Of a stretch of DNA of 64,000 bases, positions 27,119 to 35,240 are shown piece after piece (position 1 is the first letter of the stretch; every line of letters starts with the position of its first letter). The stretch spans positions 62,001 through 126,000 of the forward strand of contig NZ_MVIM01000003.1 in the NCBI RefSeq assembly GCF_002086795.1, read 5' to 3'. The stretch is from Mycolicibacterium tusciae (GTDB taxonomy: Bacteria; Actinomycetota; Actinomycetes; Mycobacteriales; Mycobacteriaceae). Below the pieces are notes generated by a model. The model saw only the letters and a program-made list of their open reading frames with translations, did not search any database and had not been told where the DNA came from. A program made the position numbers and the translations under genes.

Positions 27119-27186
27119 GGGCAGATCCTGACATATCGGGATGACGTGCGGGCGGCGAAGCAACCACGCCGGGTAACTTCATTCCC

Positions 27187-28401
27187 ATGTCGCCGAGCCT
27201 CAAGGAACGTATGCAGGCATCGAGGTGGATCACGATCGCGTTCGCCGTGCTCGCGGTGGCGCTGCTCGGCGCCGCGGTGGTCCTCGTCATCAAGCCCCGG
27301 CTGTCGGGAACGTCGACAGCGCCATCCACCGAGGCCTCGGCGCCCAGCTCGCCGGCGCCCACCTCGCCGGTCGCGCCGCCCTGCGGCGAGGCCGAAGGCT
27401 TGGTCAACTCCATGTCCACCCGCGACAAGCTCGCCCAGCTGCTGATGGTCGGGGTGACCGGCGCCGAGGACGCCCGCGCCGTCGCCGCCGACCACCGCAT
27501 CGGCGGCATCATGATCGGAAGCTGGACCGACCTGTCGATGCTGCAGGACGGATCCCTGCCCGCGATCGCCGCCTCGACGGGTCCGCTGCCGCTGGCCGTC
27601 AGCGTCGACGAGGAAGGTGGCCGCGTGTCACGGCTGGCGACGATCATCGGCGAGCAGCCGTCGCCGCGCGTCCTGGCCGCCACCACTTCGCCCGACGAGG
27701 TGTACGCCATCGCCTTCGAGCGGGGCGCCGCGATGAAACAGCTCGGCATCACAGTCGATTTCGCCCCGGTGGTCGACGTGACCGACGCCCCCGACGACAC
27801 CGTCATCGGGGACCGTTCCTTCGGCTCCGACGCCGAAACCGTCACCGCCTACGCCGGTGCGTACGCGCGCGGACTGCGCGACGCCGGAGTGCTTCCGGTG
27901 CTCAAGCATTTCCCCGGGCACGGCCACGGCTCGGGTGATTCACACACCGGCGGCGTGACCGTCCCGCCGATCGAGCAACTGCAGACCGACGACCTGATCC
28001 CGTACCGGGCGCTGACGACGCAGCATCCGGTCGCCGTGATGCTCGGTCACGTGCAGGTGCCGGGCCTGACGGGCACCGATCAGGCCAGCCTGTCCAAGCC
28101 GGCATACGACCTGCTGCGATCCGGGGGCTACGGCGGCCCGCCGTTCACCGGCCTGGTGTACACCGACGACCTGTCCAGCATGGCTGCGATCAACGAGCAG
28201 TACGGTGTGCCGGAGGCGGTGCTGCGCGCGTTGCAGGCCGGCGCCGACGTCGCGCTGTGGATCACCACCGACGAGGTGCCCGCGGTATTGGATTCGCTTG
28301 AACAGGCGGTCAATTCGGGACAGCTGAGCATGGACCGCGTCAACGAGGCGGCGACGCGGGTGGCTGCGTCGAAGAGTTCGACGCCAAACTGCGGGGGCTG
28401 A
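27187..28401 (+). CDS. GH3 beta-N-acetylglucosaminidase, LpqI/NagZ-like
   Basis: A 404-aa protein with an N-terminal membrane anchor or signal (ITIAFAVLAVALLGAAVVLVI, residues 14-34), a Ser/Thr/Pro linker, and a GH3 catalytic domain. Seen: VDEEGGRVSRL, DFAPVVDV, the NagZ-type loop KHFPGHGHGSGDSHTG near residue 240 that carries the catalytic His-Asp dyad, and TDDLSSM near 326 with the nucleophile Asp. It should release GlcNAc from cell-wall fragments outside the membrane. No lipobox cysteine is seen at the end of the hydrophobic segment, so unlike LpqI it may not be a lipoprotein. Confidence 0.85.
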   Translation: MSPSLKERMQASRWITIAFAVLAVALLGAAVVLVIKPRLSGTSTAPSTEASAPSSPAPTSPVAPPCGEAEGLVNSMSTRDKLAQLLMVGVTGAEDARAVAADHRIGGIMIGSWTDLSMLQDGSLPAIAASTGPLPLAVSVDEEGGRVSRLATIIGEQPSPRVLAATTSPDEVYAIAFERGAAMKQLGITVDFAPVVDVTDAPDDTVIGDRSFGSDAETVTAYAGAYARGLRDAGVLPVLKHFPGHGHGSGDSHTGGVTVPPIEQLQTDDLIPYRALTTQHPVAVMLGHVQVPGLTGTDQASLSKPAYDLLRSGGYGGPPFTGLVYTDDLSSMAAINEQYGVPEAVLRALQAGADVALWITTDEVPAVLDSLEQAVNSGQLSMDRVNEAATRVAASKSSTPNCGG

Positions 28402-28441
28402 CTTTCGTTTGCCGTGTCGCGAGACCGGCAACCCATGCTTC

Positions 28442-28810
28442 ATGGTCGGAAAGCTGCGCTCCACCGTCATCGACTGCCGGGAGCCGCATCAGCTGGCTAC
28501 CTTCTACGCGGGCGTTCTCGGCGGCAGCCTCCATGAGGAGGACGACACCTGGGTGGTGCTGACAGACCCAACGGGGCGTCGGCTGGCCTTTCAGCTATCG
28601 CCAGAGCACGATCCCCCGCGGTTCCCGGACCCACATGGTTCCCAACAGTTCCACCTGGACATAGCCGTCGATGACGTCGATGCCGCCGAGCGTGAAGTCC
28701 TTGGGCTGGGCGCGACTCGGGTGGGCGACGCCGTCGAGGACGACCAGTTTCGGGTGTACCGCGACCCTGCCGGTCACCCGTTCTGTCTGGTGTGGGGAGT
28801 GACCGATTAG
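28442..28810 (+). CDS. VOC/glyoxalase-like domain protein
   Basis: A 122-aa protein with two beta-alpha-beta-beta-beta repeats of the vicinal oxygen chelate fold. It starts MVGKLRSTVIDCREP, includes LATFYAGVLGG in the first half, and ends with VYRDPAGHPFCLVWG in the second. HLDIAVDDVDAAERE is the usual linker start of the second repeat. ATG 28442 was chosen over a frame start at 28409. Substrate unknown; family members include resistance proteins, dioxygenases and isomerases. Confidence 0.78.
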   Translation: MVGKLRSTVIDCREPHQLATFYAGVLGGSLHEEDDTWVVLTDPTGRRLAFQLSPEHDPPRFPDPHGSQQFHLDIAVDDVDAAEREVLGLGATRVGDAVEDDQFRVYRDPAGHPFCLVWGVTD

Positions 28811-28874
28811 CAAAAGTGACAAAAGCCTGACGAGCGGCGTTTCGCACCGCGGAAAGGTGTACTCAGGAGATGTG

Positions 28875-29999
28875 GTGACACCGGGTTTCATCGCCATCGG
28901 GAGCGGTCCCGCGGGGGTGAGCGCGGCGGAGACGTTCCGCAGCAAGCACCCCGGCATTCCGGTGCGCATCCTGACCGTCGAATCTGCGCTTCCCTACGCC
29001 AAGCCGCCACTGAGCAAGGGCTATCTCTGCGGCCGTGAGGACCGCCGCGAGTTGCACAGCGCCGGCTGGTTCGACCGCAACAACGTCGACCTCATTCGCG
29101 GCGTCACCGTCGACCACATCGACACCGACTGCCAAGAGGTGGTTACTGCGGGCGGGCAGCGCTACCCGTACTGGCATCTCGTCGTCGCGTCGGGTGCGAG
29201 GCCGATCAGGCTGACGATCCCCGGCGCCGAGTCCGCGCTCACGCTGCGGTCGTTCAGCGATGCGGTTGCGCTGAAGATGGCGGCCCGATACGCAGACTCG
29301 GCAGTCGTCATCGGCGGCGGCCTGATCGGCTGCGAAGCCGCCGCCGCGCTGGCGACCGGGGGTGTGAAAACCGCGCTGGTGGCCCCGGAAACCGTTCCCC
29401 TGCAACGACGGTTCGGTGTCGAGGTCGGCGAGCGTGTGGTGAAGATTCTCGCCGACAACGGGGTCGGCTTCGTCGGTGGGACCAAAGTCGCCGAAATCGA
29501 CGGCTCGGGCGTGGTGCTCGACGACGGCACGGCGGTCCAGGCCGACCTCGTCGTCTCCGCCAATGGTGTGCGGCCCGACATCCGGCTGGCCGAATCCGCC
29601 GGATTGGAGACCCGCGACGGGCGCATCGTGGTCGACGAGCACATGCACGCGTCGGCGCGCAACGTCTACGCCGCGGGTGACGTCGCCCTTGCCCACAATG
29701 TCACCGCAGGGCGCCGCATCCCCGCCGAGCACTGGCGCGATGCCGCGCAGGAGGGGCTCGTCGCGGGACTCACGGCCGCCGGCTTCTCAGCCGCCTGGGA
29801 TCAAGTTCCCGGATTTACGTCCATCATCGGCGATTCGGTGTTCAAGTACCGCGGCTGGGGCAGCTACGAAACGTGTCGGCTTGTCGACCACCACGACGGG
29901 TTCACGGTCTGGTACGAGTCCGACGGCGAGGTCGTCGGGGTGCTGACGCTCAACGCGGACGAGGACCTCCGTCACGCGGAAGAACTGCTGCGCGCGTAG
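28875..29999 (+). CDS. FAD/NAD(P)-dependent oxidoreductase (ferredoxin reductase type)
   Basis: A 374-aa two-dinucleotide-domain flavoprotein. FAD-binding IAIGSGPAGVSAAE is at the N-terminus, the NAD(P)-binding VVIGGGLIGCEAAAAL lies near residue 150, and NVYAAGDVAL near 265 is the second FAD motif. KPPLSKGYL near residue 45 is typical of rubredoxin/ferredoxin reductases. GTG 28875 was chosen because AGGAG precedes it by five bases. An in-frame GTG at 28857 has poor spacing. Its last 50 bp overlap the 3' end of the convergent MddA-like gene. Confidence 0.85.
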   Translation: MTPGFIAIGSGPAGVSAAETFRSKHPGIPVRILTVESALPYAKPPLSKGYLCGREDRRELHSAGWFDRNNVDLIRGVTVDHIDTDCQEVVTAGGQRYPYWHLVVASGARPIRLTIPGAESALTLRSFSDAVALKMAARYADSAVVIGGGLIGCEAAAALATGGVKTALVAPETVPLQRRFGVEVGERVVKILADNGVGFVGGTKVAEIDGSGVVLDDGTAVQADLVVSANGVRPDIRLAESAGLETRDGRIVVDEHMHASARNVYAAGDVALAHNVTAGRRIPAEHWRDAAQEGLVAGLTAAGFSAAWDQVPGFTSIIGDSVFKYRGWGSYETCRLVDHHDGFTVWYESDGEVVGVLTLNADEDLRHAEELLRA

Positions 30000-30729
30000 C
30001 GATTACAGCCAGTCCCGGGATCAGCATGGGCACTCGCTGCCGGTACTCGGCGTAGCGTGCTCCCAGCGCCGCCGTCAGATCGTGCTCTTCGAGCTGCAGG
30101 GCGAGCAGGATGTATCCCGTCATCACCGCCGCGAACAGCAGATGACCCGCAGACATCGTCGGGGCCGCCCAGAACGCGATGAGGAAGCCCAGCATCAACG
30201 GATGGCGCACCACCCGGTACAACAGCGTCACCCGGAAACCGGTCTCCGCGGATGGCCGCGCCCGCCAGGCCGTGAACACCTGTTTCAGCCCGAACAGCTC
30301 GAAGTGGTTGATCATGAAGGTCGACGCCAGCACCATCGCCCAGCCCAGCCAGAACATCGTCCACACCGCGAGACGCGCGGGCTGCCACGTCACGTCCCAG
30401 ACAACCGCGGGCAGTTCGCGCCACTGCCAAAACATCAGGACGAGAACGAGACTCGCGATCAGCACGTAGGTGCTGCGTTCGATGGGCGCCGGCACGATGC
30501 GCGTCCACCATCGCTTGAACGCCGGACGGGCCATGACGCTGTGCTGCACCGCGAACAGCGTCACGAGGACGATGTCGATCGGTACCGCCCAGCCAGCAGC
30601 GGCGACGAGAGCGTTGTCGACACTGCGTGGCACGGCGAGGCCACCGACGAAACCGATCAGGTACAGGAAGACGACGAGAAACAGGGTGTAGCAGAGTGTG
30701 CCGTAGACGACGGCGATGGTTCGTTTCAT
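29950..30729 (-). CDS. mddA: MddA-like methanethiol S-methyltransferase (membrane)
   Basis: A 259-aa polytopic membrane protein of the isoprenylcysteine carboxyl methyltransferase/NnrU type. It has several hydrophobic helices and the C-terminal cofactor-binding region with YRVVRHPLMLGFLIAFWAAP and a closing LEEHDLTAALGARYAEYR. These blocks match MddA, which methylates methanethiol to dimethyl sulfide with SAM and has a known M. tuberculosis homologue. The gene overlaps the flavoprotein gene tail to tail by 50 bp. Symbol given by similarity of pattern only. A related membrane methyltransferase with another substrate is possible. Confidence 0.65.
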   Translation of the reverse strand: MKRTIAVVYGTLCYTLFLVVFLYLIGFVGGLAVPRSVDNALVAAAGWAVPIDIVLVTLFAVQHSVMARPAFKRWWTRIVPAPIERSTYVLIASLVLVLMFWQWRELPAVVWDVTWQPARLAVWTMFWLGWAMVLASTFMINHFELFGLKQVFTAWRARPSAETGFRVTLLYRVVRHPLMLGFLIAFWAAPTMSAGHLLFAAVMTGYILLALQLEEHDLTAALGARYAEYRQRVPMLIPGLAVIATRAAVLPRDGGPRPR

Positions 30730-30777
30730 GGTTCGACTCTTCGCCGCAGGGCTGCGCAGGCGCGTGAGGCGGATGCC

Positions 30778-32364
30778 TCAACTTTCAGCGACCAGACCGT
30801 GCTCGAGGGCATACATGCTGGCGCCGATCCGGTTCGAGACGCCGATCTTGGTGTACGTGCGTTCCACGTGATTGCGGACCGTCTTCTCGCTGAGGACCAG
30901 TTTGGCCGCGATCTCCCTGTTGCTGACCCCTTGCGCGACGAGCCTCAGCACCTCGACCTCCCGCGCTGTGAGCCCGTGCGGGCGCGCTTTCGGCTTCGCC
31001 GGCGCGTGACCGGAGGCGTAAAGCACGGCGTCGGCGGCCACCGAGTCCAGTTCCCCGTCGCGGACCCGTTCACGCAGGCGGCGTGCCGCACCGGCGGGCC
31101 CGAGCGCCTCGCGGTAGGGCCGCGGTTCCAGTGCGCTCTGATAGCTCACCGCACACGCCAACAACCGGTCGGGCATCGTCAACTGTCGCGCGGCCAGCCC
31201 ACGCGGATACCCGGAGCCGTCGAGGCATTCGTGATGGTTGGTGGCGACGGCCGCGACGTCCTTCAGGCCGGGTACCCGGGACAGGATGCGCTCGGACAGA
31301 TAGGGGTGCAGCCGCATGCGCTCGAACTCCGCCATGGTCAAATCGCTTGACTTGGACCAGATCTGATTGGACACGCCGATGCGGCCGATGTCGTGTACCC
31401 AGGCGGCGCGTCGGGTCAACGTCACGGCGTCCTCGTCCAATCCCGCGGCGACGGCGGCATCGGCCGCAAGCTGTGCGACCGCGCGTGAATGCCCGAGGGT
31501 GAACGGGCATTTGAGGTCGACGAAATCGCCGAGCGCCATCAGCAGCGAGTCCAGCGAGGGCCCGTCGAGGCGGGTGTTGCGGTCGGGCGCATGCTGCAGC
31601 GCGGTGGCCCATACGTCACCCGCCGACGGTACGGCGAGCACTCCCGACGGGTCGGCGACGAACGCGTCGACGACTGCGGGATCGAACTGCCCACCGCGCC
31701 GGCTGCGTGCCATCGCGACCGCCCCGTCGGTGCCGTATTCGCGTTGATGCACCTCGACCATGTCGGCGAGCTGGGCGACACGCATTTCGATCGGGATGGC
31801 TTCGCCTGCAGAGCCGGTCGGCAGCCCGCCGCCGTCGAATCGCTCGAAGGTGAACCGCAGCGCGGTCTGCACGTCGTCGGCCAGCCCGATCCGCTGGGCC
31901 AGCAGCGCCGCCGAGGTGCAATGCGAGTGGATGAGTTGCGAAATGTGGCCCCGCGCATTGGCGTACAGGGTCGCAGCGGTCTTCAGTCGCGACAGCAGGG
32001 ATTCACCACGGCCGACGTTGGTGAGCAGGAATCGTTGATACGGCAGGCCCGACCAGTCGACGAGATACGAGCCGCGGCGCACCGCGATGTCGTCGCCGAA
32101 CCACCGCGCATACTCGTGCGAGTCGGCGTGACAGCCGATCCACATGATCAGCGTCGCGTAGTAGATGCAATCGCGCTGGGCGGCAGTGAGTCCCAGACGG
32201 TCGGCGATCCGCGTCGCGATGAGCGCCGACCGCAGCATGTGCTCGGCGGGCTGCCCCAACCCGAGGTCGATGGCCACCGACAGCGCCGCCACCACTTCCG
32301 CGCGGGTCGGAAGGGCTGGCGACGACTGCCGAGGGGGCATGTGCCGATTCTGCGCTGTCGTCAT
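30778..32364 (-). CDS. HD-GYP-like domain protein with C-terminal LuxR HTH
   Basis: A 528-aa predicted regulator. The N-terminal half holds a degenerate HD-type region (FERFDGGGLPTG). The middle has an HD-GYP-like domain with WVHDIGRIGVSN, then NHHECLDGSGYPRGL, close to the metal and GYP positions of c-di-GMP phosphodiesterases. The last 65 residues form a LuxR/NarL helix-turn-helix (LTAREVEVLRLVAQGVSNREIA, seen as LTAREVEVLRLVAQG). ATG 32364 is preferred to a TTG at 32388 that would overlap the upstream gene. It may link a nucleotide signal to DNA binding. The ligand is not known. Confidence 0.82.
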   Translation of the reverse strand: MTTAQNRHMPPRQSSPALPTRAEVVAALSVAIDLGLGQPAEHMLRSALIATRIADRLGLTAAQRDCIYYATLIMWIGCHADSHEYARWFGDDIAVRRGSYLVDWSGLPYQRFLLTNVGRGESLLSRLKTAATLYANARGHISQLIHSHCTSAALLAQRIGLADDVQTALRFTFERFDGGGLPTGSAGEAIPIEMRVAQLADMVEVHQREYGTDGAVAMARSRRGGQFDPAVVDAFVADPSGVLAVPSAGDVWATALQHAPDRNTRLDGPSLDSLLMALGDFVDLKCPFTLGHSRAVAQLAADAAVAAGLDEDAVTLTRRAAWVHDIGRIGVSNQIWSKSSDLTMAEFERMRLHPYLSERILSRVPGLKDVAAVATNHHECLDGSGYPRGLAARQLTMPDRLLACAVSYQSALEPRPYREALGPAGAARRLRERVRDGELDSVAADAVLYASGHAPAKPKARPHGLTAREVEVLRLVAQGVSNREIAAKLVLSEKTVRNHVERTYTKIGVSNRIGASMYALEHGLVAES

Positions 32365-32371
32365 CGCTTGG

Positions 32372-33121
32372 TCAGCTGGAAAGGTCAAGACGGTCGCCGT
32401 CGCGATGCCGGGCGACGTCGAACGCCTCGAAACGGCCCTGCGCGACGACGCAGATACCGCGCTGGGGTAATTGGAAGTCGGCCAGGTTGCCCTGGACGGG
32501 GTGGGGTCCGACGGGTCCGAGGTCCTCGCCCTTGACGACGGCGCTGGAGTCGGCGACCGCCCACACCCGTCGCGGAGCGATGCGGAATTCCTGGCCGTTG
32601 GGCAGGTGGCCGGTGAGCTTGATGCGGCCGATGCCCAGCAGCGGGCCGACGATCGGGCTCATCGCGGCGAGCACTGTGCGGCTGCGCGCCATCGTCGCGG
32701 GCAGCGTCGAGCCGACGGCGCTCATCAGTCGTGTCGCGGGTGTGGTCGTGATGTCGACGCGCCAATCCAGCACGCCGTCAATGGAAATCGCCAGCGACCA
32801 CGGGGTGACCCAGCGCGACGTGATGTCGCTGACGACCGGGTCGACTGGGGTCGCCGAGCTGAAGTAGCGCGAGCAGCTCTGCGGGCCGGGTGTGGTCGCG
32901 TAGAACGTCCACACGCCGTCCGGGGTGCGATGCCACACCGACAGGTAGGCGGGGGAGAAGGACGTCTCGGGGAAGTCGCGGAAGGCGAGATAGTGCCCGT
33001 TGGCGAAGGGCAGGCCCATGACGCCGAAGCCGACGACGCGTTCCTCGTCTCCGTCGGGCAGGGGCATGGTCTTGGAGGCGGTCGCGGCCGCTTCAGGTGT
33101 GGTGGTCATGACTGTCATCAT
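32372..33121 (-). CDS. conserved hypothetical protein
   Basis: A protein of about 249 aa that I do not recognise. Mixed alpha/beta sequence without transmembrane segments. Blocks such as FANGHYLAFRDFPETSFSPAYLSVWHR (seen as YLAFRDFPETSF) and a Trp-rich stretch around WSLAISIDGVLDWRVDI suggest a lipocalin-like or calycin beta-barrel, but this is only a guess. Three in-frame ATG codons (33121, 33118, 33109) could start it. It precedes the HD/LuxR regulator by 7 bp and is probably in the same operon. A 16-bp perfect palindrome lies 25 bp upstream. Confidence 0.6.
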   Translation of the reverse strand: MMTVMTTTPEAAATASKTMPLPDGDEERVVGFGVMGLPFANGHYLAFRDFPETSFSPAYLSVWHRTPDGVWTFYATTPGPQSCSRYFSSATPVDPVVSDITSRWVTPWSLAISIDGVLDWRVDITTTPATRLMSAVGSTLPATMARSRTVLAAMSPIVGPLLGIGRIKLTGHLPNGQEFRIAPRRVWAVADSSAVVKGEDLGPVGPHPVQGNLADFQLPQRGICVVAQGRFEAFDVARHRDGDRLDLSS

Positions 33122-33145
33122 TTGTTGGCAGCGGGGGCAGCCACA

Positions 33146-33161
33146 TGGGGCAATTGCCCCA
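33146..33161. promoter_or_regulatory. 16-bp perfect palindrome, candidate operator
   Basis: TGGGGCAATTGCCCCA is self-complementary over its full length and lies 25 bp upstream of the start of the hypothetical gene that precedes the HD/LuxR regulator. A dyad of this size in a promoter region is a plausible binding site for a dimeric regulator. The regulator is unknown. Confidence 0.4.
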
Positions 33162-33172
33162 AGTTCATCCCC

Positions 33173-33232
33173 GCGAGCAGACGCGAGAACCCCCAAATTA
33201 GGCGCCAGCAGGGGGTGTATGCGTCTGCTCGC
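33173..33232. repeat. 60-nt two-stem palindromic element, copy 1
   Basis: A 12-bp perfect stem (GCGAGCAGACGC with its complement at 33221-33232), a 4x4 internal loop, a second 6-bp stem (ACCCCC at 33189 and GGGGGT at 33211) and a 16-nt loop. It sits between two divergent genes, so it is not obviously a terminator. A second element with the same length, outer-arm sequence and architecture is at 57295-57354. Confidence 0.75.
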
Positions 33233-33346
33233 CGGGCTGACCTCAGCCGCGAAAGCCCTCCAGGGACACTTGTCGAGCAGCCAAGCTACGAGCGACGATC
33301 GGCCAAATCACCAAGCGGGGCAGGCAAATAATGCTAGGTATTGCGG

Positions 33347-33739
33347 ATGAGCGATTCACCGCAGTCGGTGGTCCGTAGATTCTTCGCTGCGTGGGCGAAG
33401 CCCGGTGCTGACGAATTGGCCAGCTTCTTTCACGACGCCGCCGAATGGCACGACGGTCCGCAGGGCGTACGCCCCGGCGCATCGGCGATCGGGGCCGAGC
33501 TCTACTCCCAACTCTCGGCAGTCGGTGGTGTGCGTGTTGACGTCAAGACGCTGGTCAGCGACGGCCGGACCGTCATGGTCGAACAGTTCAGCAACTCGAC
33601 TGTCAACGGCAAGCCCGTGGCTGCGGTGGTCATGGCGGTATTCGAGTTCGACGGAGACGGCCGAATCATGCAGTGGCGTGAGGCCTATGACCTCGAGTCT
33701 GTGCTGAAGCAGATCACCGACGCGACGGCGCGACAGTAA
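33347..33739 (+). CDS. NTF2-like/limonene-epoxide-hydrolase-type protein
   Basis: A 130-aa cone-fold protein. It begins MSDSPQSVVRRFFAAWAKPG, with the FHDAAEWHDGP segment that resembles limonene-1,2-epoxide hydrolases of the EphG type. Conserved Asp/Arg positions are suggested by QFSNSTVNGKPV and FDGDGRIMQWREAYD. It may hydrolyse a small epoxide, or be a generic SnoaL-like protein. ATG 33347 was chosen; a TTG two codons earlier is less likely. It converges on the TetR gene. Confidence 0.75.
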   Translation: MSDSPQSVVRRFFAAWAKPGADELASFFHDAAEWHDGPQGVRPGASAIGAELYSQLSAVGGVRVDVKTLVSDGRTVMVEQFSNSTVNGKPVAAVVMAVFEFDGDGRIMQWREAYDLESVLKQITDATARQ

Positions 33740-33749
33740 TCGGCGCCAC

Positions 33750-34340
33750 CTAGCCCCGGAAACCCGCCAACACCGCGCCCACGCCCAGCTTCCAGCGCCG
33801 CTCGACTGACGGCCCCGTCGGCCCTAGCCAGCGGCCCAGCTCCTGCACCGCCAAACCCTGCGCCAACGCGAGCAGCACGTGCGCGATGTCGGTGACATCT
33901 CCCGACAGCAGTCCCGCATCTGCGCAGCGCTGGATCCGGCCGATGAACACCTCGCGCACCGACGCGCCTGCCGCCAGCTCGTCGGGTCCGGGTTCGAAGT
34001 CCATGAACGGTCGCGAGAACATCACCTGCGCCAGCCGCGGGTACGCCCGGCAGAAGAGCCGGAACACCGGCACCAGCCGTTCCAGGTCGGCCAGCGGGTC
34101 GTCGCTCACCGGGACCTTGGCCAGCTCGGCCCCGAGCAGCCGAAACCCCTCGAAGAACATCGCCCGCACCAGGCCGGCCTTGTCGACGAACAACTCGTAG
34201 ACCGCAGGGACCGACGTCCCGGCCCGCTCGGCGACCCGGCGCGTGGTGAAGCCGGTGAAGCCGTCCTCGGCGAGCGTCGCGATCGCGACCTCGAGCAGAT
34301 GCTCGCGAAGTTCCGGCGTGCGTTGCTTGGCCCTCGGCAT
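33750..34340 (-). CDS. TetR-family transcriptional regulator
   Basis: A 196-aa TetR repressor. The N-terminal helix-turn-helix is seen in FTTRRVAERAGTSVPAVYELF (residues 30-50, e.g. RVAERAGTSVPAVYELF), followed by a helical ligand-binding domain. It is 9 bp downstream of echA3 in the same direction, so it is part of that operon and probably represses it. An overlapping pair of palindromes upstream of echA3 is the likely operator. The ligand may be an acyl-CoA, judging from the neighbour. Confidence 0.88.
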   Translation of the reverse strand: MPRAKQRTPELREHLLEVAIATLAEDGFTGFTTRRVAERAGTSVPAVYELFVDKAGLVRAMFFEGFRLLGAELAKVPVSDDPLADLERLVPVFRLFCRAYPRLAQVMFSRPFMDFEPGPDELAAGASVREVFIGRIQRCADAGLLSGDVTDIAHVLLALAQGLAVQELGRWLGPTGPSVERRWKLGVGAVLAGFRG

Positions 34341-34349
34341 CTCAGCCTC

Positions 34350-35048
34350 CTAGCCGAGACTGAATTCCGTTGCCAATCCGTCGATTCCGGCCCGGATCGC
34401 CTGCAGCGCCGATTCGCGCGCCTTCAGTTTGGTCGCCACGTGGGAGCCGGTGTGCAACTGCGCCGCCGCAGCGGCGGCTTCCTGCGCCCTGGCGAGAACC
34501 TGGTCTTTCTCGACGATCTCGTCCAGCCAGCCCGCCGTGATCGTCTCGTCGCCGACGTAGATCGACGCCAGCGCCGCGCCGCGATGGAACGCCGCCGGCG
34601 TCAACCGCATCCGCATGATCTCGATCGCGGAGATCGGAATCGTCATCCCGATCGCCACCTCGATCGCCTGACACTTGGTCTTCGGCTGCCCGACGCGATG
34701 GTCGCCCGACAGCAGCAGGAAGGATCCCATCGCGATGGCCGAACCCGTCGCGGCCATGATCACCGGCGCGGGGAACGTCAGGCACCGCACCGACAACTCG
34801 AAGCCGCCGGCGAGCATGTCATGCGCGGCCTTCGCGTCGCCGGACTGGAACACCGCGAGGTCGAACCCGCCGCTGAACACCCGATCGTTGCCCGCCAGTA
34901 CTACGGCCTTCGCGGCGTCCTTCTCCGCGCGGTCCAGGGCCTCGTTGATCGCGGCCTGCATGTCCGGACCCAGGACGTTGACCTTGCCGTCGTCCATGGT
35001 GATCGTCGCGACTGAATCATTGATTTCGTAGCCAACTGGGCTGGTCAT
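34350..35048 (-). CDS. echA3: enoyl-CoA hydratase/isomerase EchA3
   Basis: A 232-aa crotonase-fold protein. ATITMDDGKVNVLGPDM and DRVFSGGFDLAVF near residue 60 are the usual CoA-binding and oxyanion-hole segments, and GSAIAMGSFLLLSGDHR is the second. The typical catalytic Glu of classical hydratases is not obvious at the expected place, as in other EchA3-type proteins, so it may be an isomerase or other crotonase. Position just upstream of a TetR gene and in the recCBD-glyoxalase interval matches the M. tuberculosis echA3 locus (Rv0632c). Confidence 0.85.
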   Translation of the reverse strand: MTSPVGYEINDSVATITMDDGKVNVLGPDMQAAINEALDRAEKDAAKAVVLAGNDRVFSGGFDLAVFQSGDAKAAHDMLAGGFELSVRCLTFPAPVIMAATGSAIAMGSFLLLSGDHRVGQPKTKCQAIEVAIGMTIPISAIEIMRMRLTPAAFHRGAALASIYVGDETITAGWLDEIVEKDQVLARAQEAAAAAAQLHTGSHVATKLKARESALQAIRAGIDGLATEFSLG

Positions 35049-35085
35049 CGCCTCTCCTTTGAGTACGTCAAGAATTTGGATCGAT

Positions 35086-35104
35086 GTTACGTAACAGTGT
35101 TACG
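35086..35104. promoter_or_regulatory. putative TetR operator upstream of echA3
   Basis: Two overlapping dyads, GTTACGTAAC (35086-35095) and CGTAAC-AGT-GTTACG (35090-35104), lie 38-56 bp before the echA3 ATG. The size and position suit a TetR dimer. The regulator encoded at the end of the same operon is the obvious candidate, giving autoregulation. Confidence 0.6.
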
Positions 35105-35240
35105 AAATCCAACCCGGGCACCGGCGAGTGGAGTAGTCGATTACGCACGACGCCCGACGGCCACCGTTGTAGGTTTGTTTCAGCCCGGCAGCGTAGGGGG
35201 CGGTACCGGGCTCCTAAAGCTTCAGTCGCACAGGCCCGCG

